NCBI GenBank assembly: GCA_002454015.1
Contig: DKIB01000012.1
Location: forward strand, 1-13,361
Direction of reading: 5' to 3'
DNA: 13,361 bases
DNA from: Proteobacteria bacterium UBA6729
Lineage (GTDB): Bacteria > Pseudomonadota > Gammaproteobacteria > Porifericomitales > Porifericomitaceae
The notes below the pieces were generated by a model that was not told the DNA's origin, did no database searches, and saw only the letters and a program-made list of their open reading frames with translations. This document shows positions 12,325-13,361 of the stretch, piece after piece (position 1 is the first letter of the stretch; every line of letters starts with the position of its first letter). The position numbers were made by a program, and so were the translations under genes.

Positions 12325-13361
12325 TCAATCACTATCCAGCATATCTACGCCGTAAGAGTCCATCATCTCCAGATATTTACCCCCCCCCCTGGCCACACAG
12401 GTCAGCGGATCATCGGCGATTATTACTGGCAGACCGGTCTCTTTCTTCAGCAACAAATCAAGCCCGGACAACAGGGCACCCCCGCCGGTCAACACCATGC
12501 CCCGTTCAGCCACATCGGCACCCAGCTCCGGGGGGGTCTTCTCCAGGGCCATGCGTACCGCCTGCACGATGGATGCCAGCGGTTCCTGCAAGGCCTTGAG
12601 CACCTCACTGCTACGGAGCAACAGACTGCGTGGTATGCCCTCAGCCATGCTGCGACCACGCACCTCCATCTCCAGCGACTCGCCATTGGCGTAGGCCTGA
12701 CCGATCTGTTTCTTGATATTCTCCGCAGTCACATCCCCGATCAGGATTTTGTAGTGACGGCGTACATGATTAACGATGGCCTCATCAAACTTGTCCCCAC
12801 CGATGCGCACCGAATTCGAATACACAATGCCATTCAATGACAACACGGCGATCTCGGAGGTGCCCCCACCGATGTCCAGTATCATGGAACCGCGCGGGTC
12901 GCTGATCGGCACCCCCGCACCGATGGCTGCCGCCTTTGCCTCCACCATCAGACTGACCGTTGCTGCCCCGGCATTCTTTACGCACTCGCGGATGGCCCGC
13001 CGCTCTACCTGCGTGGCCCCGCAGGGCACACACACCAGTACCCGCGGGGCAGGCTTGAACCAGCTGTCACCATGCAGCTGACTGAAAAAATGCTGCAACA
13101 TCTTCTCGGTCACCGTCAAATGGGCCACCACCCCGTCACGAATCGGACGAATCGCCGCCATGTTGTCGGGGGTACGCCCGAGCATGTGCTTGGCCCCCTC
13201 CCCCACGGCAAGCACCGCCTTGGGCTGTATCTCCCCACCGACCTTGCGCATAGCCACAACCGAGGGCTGATTGAGCACTATCCCCCGCCCGGGTGCATAG
13301 ATAAGGGTATTGGCCGTCCCCAGATCGATGCTGATTGTATTGGAAAATAGACTGCGAATCC
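12325..13361 (-). CDS. mreB: Rod-shape-determining actin homologue MreB (5'-partial)
   Basis: MreB is the bacterial actin that polymerises on the inner face of the membrane and directs the elongation machinery. The reading frame is open to the window edge. The first full codons read IRSLFSN followed by the phosphate-1 loop [13 protein letters not shown], which matches E. coli MreB from about residue 5, so only about five codons are missing. An ORF start at position 13278 (MLNQPSVV) would wrongly remove this loop. Other actin-fold motifs are phosphate-2 ([14 protein letters not shown]), the adenosine motif (VLTGGGALL) and the C-terminal TCVARGGGK. The C-terminus LDSD is followed by TGA, and mreC begins 3 nt later. 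Two oddities stand out. The usual EEPMAAAIGAG helix reads [11 protein letters not shown], keeping the second Glu that aligns with actin Gln137. The ARGGGK motif is encoded by ten consecutive G residues. Identity is near certain; the promoter lies outside the window. Confidence 0.98.
   Translation of the reverse strand, partial: IRSLFSNTISIDLGTANTLIYAPGRGIVLNQPSVVAMRKVGGEIQPKAVLAVGEGAKHMLGRTPDNMAAIRPIRDGVVAHLTVTEKMLQHFFSQLHGDSWFKPAPRVLVCVPCGATQVERRAIRECVKNAGAATVSLMVEAKAAAIGAGVPISDPRGSMILDIGGGTSEIAVLSLNGIVYSNSVRIGGDKFDEAIVNHVRRHYKILIGDVTAENIKKQIGQAYANGESLEMEVRGRSMAEGIPRSLLLRSSEVLKALQEPLASIVQAVRMALEKTPPELGADVAERGMVLTGGGALLSGLDLLLKKETGLPVIIADDPLTCVARGGGKYLEMMDSYGVDMLDSD
12380..12389 (-). repeat. 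G10 homopolymer inside mreB
   Basis: Ten consecutive G (coding strand) encode the conserved R-G-G-G of the ARGGGK motif, 18 codons from the mreB stop. The run is read directly from the sequence. It is either a real slippage-prone tract or a place to suspect an assembly length error; the frame is intact as given. Confidence 0.85.

Larger units (their letters stand above)
4135..13361 (-). other. Elongasome operon mreBCD-mrdA-rodA-mltB-rlpA-dacA-dat
   Basis: Nine co-oriented genes run with no gap above 7 nt. Junctions in order are +3 (mreB/mreC), +7, +2, -4 (ATGA), -1 (TGATG), -4 (GTGA), -4 (GTGA) and +4 nt. No internal terminator or promoter gap is visible, so one transcript with translational coupling is the simplest reading. 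The 5' end is outside the window, so operon length upstream is unknown. Confidence 0.85.

Noticed and set aside
12244..12840. Plus-strand ORF of 198 codons opposite mreB
   Set aside because: Antisense shadow of conserved mreB codons, with no independent evidence.
1..13361. CRISPR array, tRNA, rRNA, transposase, integrase or defence genes
   Set aside because: No regularly spaced repeats, cloverleaf, rRNA-like sequence or related protein motifs were seen on either strand.

Overview
This is most likely chromosomal DNA of a rod-shaped gammaproteobacterium. The gene order mreB-mreC-mreD-mrdA-rodA-mltB-rlpA-dacA is the elongation-wall cluster known from that class, and the proteins align well with E. 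coli counterparts recalled from memory. No species can be named from the sequence. All ten genes are on the minus strand, so the window reads biologically from position 13361 down to 1.

Positions 13361 to 4135 hold an almost unbroken operon of nine genes. It contains the cytoskeletal scaffold (MreB, MreC, MreD), the septum-independent peptidoglycan synthase pair (PBP2/MrdA transpeptidase and RodA glycosyltransferase), two glycan-cleaving enzymes (MltB and RlpA), the D,D-carboxypeptidase DacA, and a D-amino-acid aminotransferase (Dat). Neighbouring genes overlap by up to 4 nt or lie 2 to 7 nt apart, and most starts have weak or no Shine-Dalgarno, so translational coupling is likely. Together the genes guide, build, trim and cleave side-wall peptidoglycan. 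Dat can interconvert D-Ala and D-Glu, so it plausibly links D-Ala turnover to precursor supply. mreB lacks only about its first five codons, cut off by the window edge.

Positions 3737 to 4134 form a GC-rich non-coding spacer. It has two GC hairpins just after dat, a candidate sigma-70 promoter with a perfect TTGACA box, a 7-bp perfect hairpin and a pair of 20-bp near-identical direct repeats. No convincing gene lies in it.

Positions 3736 to 122 encode a secreted protein of about 1200 residues built from beta-sandwich modules: Calx-beta, two fibronectin type III, two putative Ig/cadherin-like domains and several modules I cannot name. It ends in a dockerin-like EF-hand segment. A 231-residue cassette occurs twice with identical length. 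This looks like a lineage-specific surface or matrix protein located where many relatives carry ybeD-lipB-lipA. Positions 1 to 121 are non-coding as far as can be seen.

The points most worth a second look are a ten-G run in the conserved C-terminal motif of mreB, substitutions in the MreB catalytic helix, the duplicated cassette and degenerate second dockerin-like segment of the surface protein, and the unusual spacer. No CRISPR array, tRNA, rRNA, transposase or phage gene was seen.
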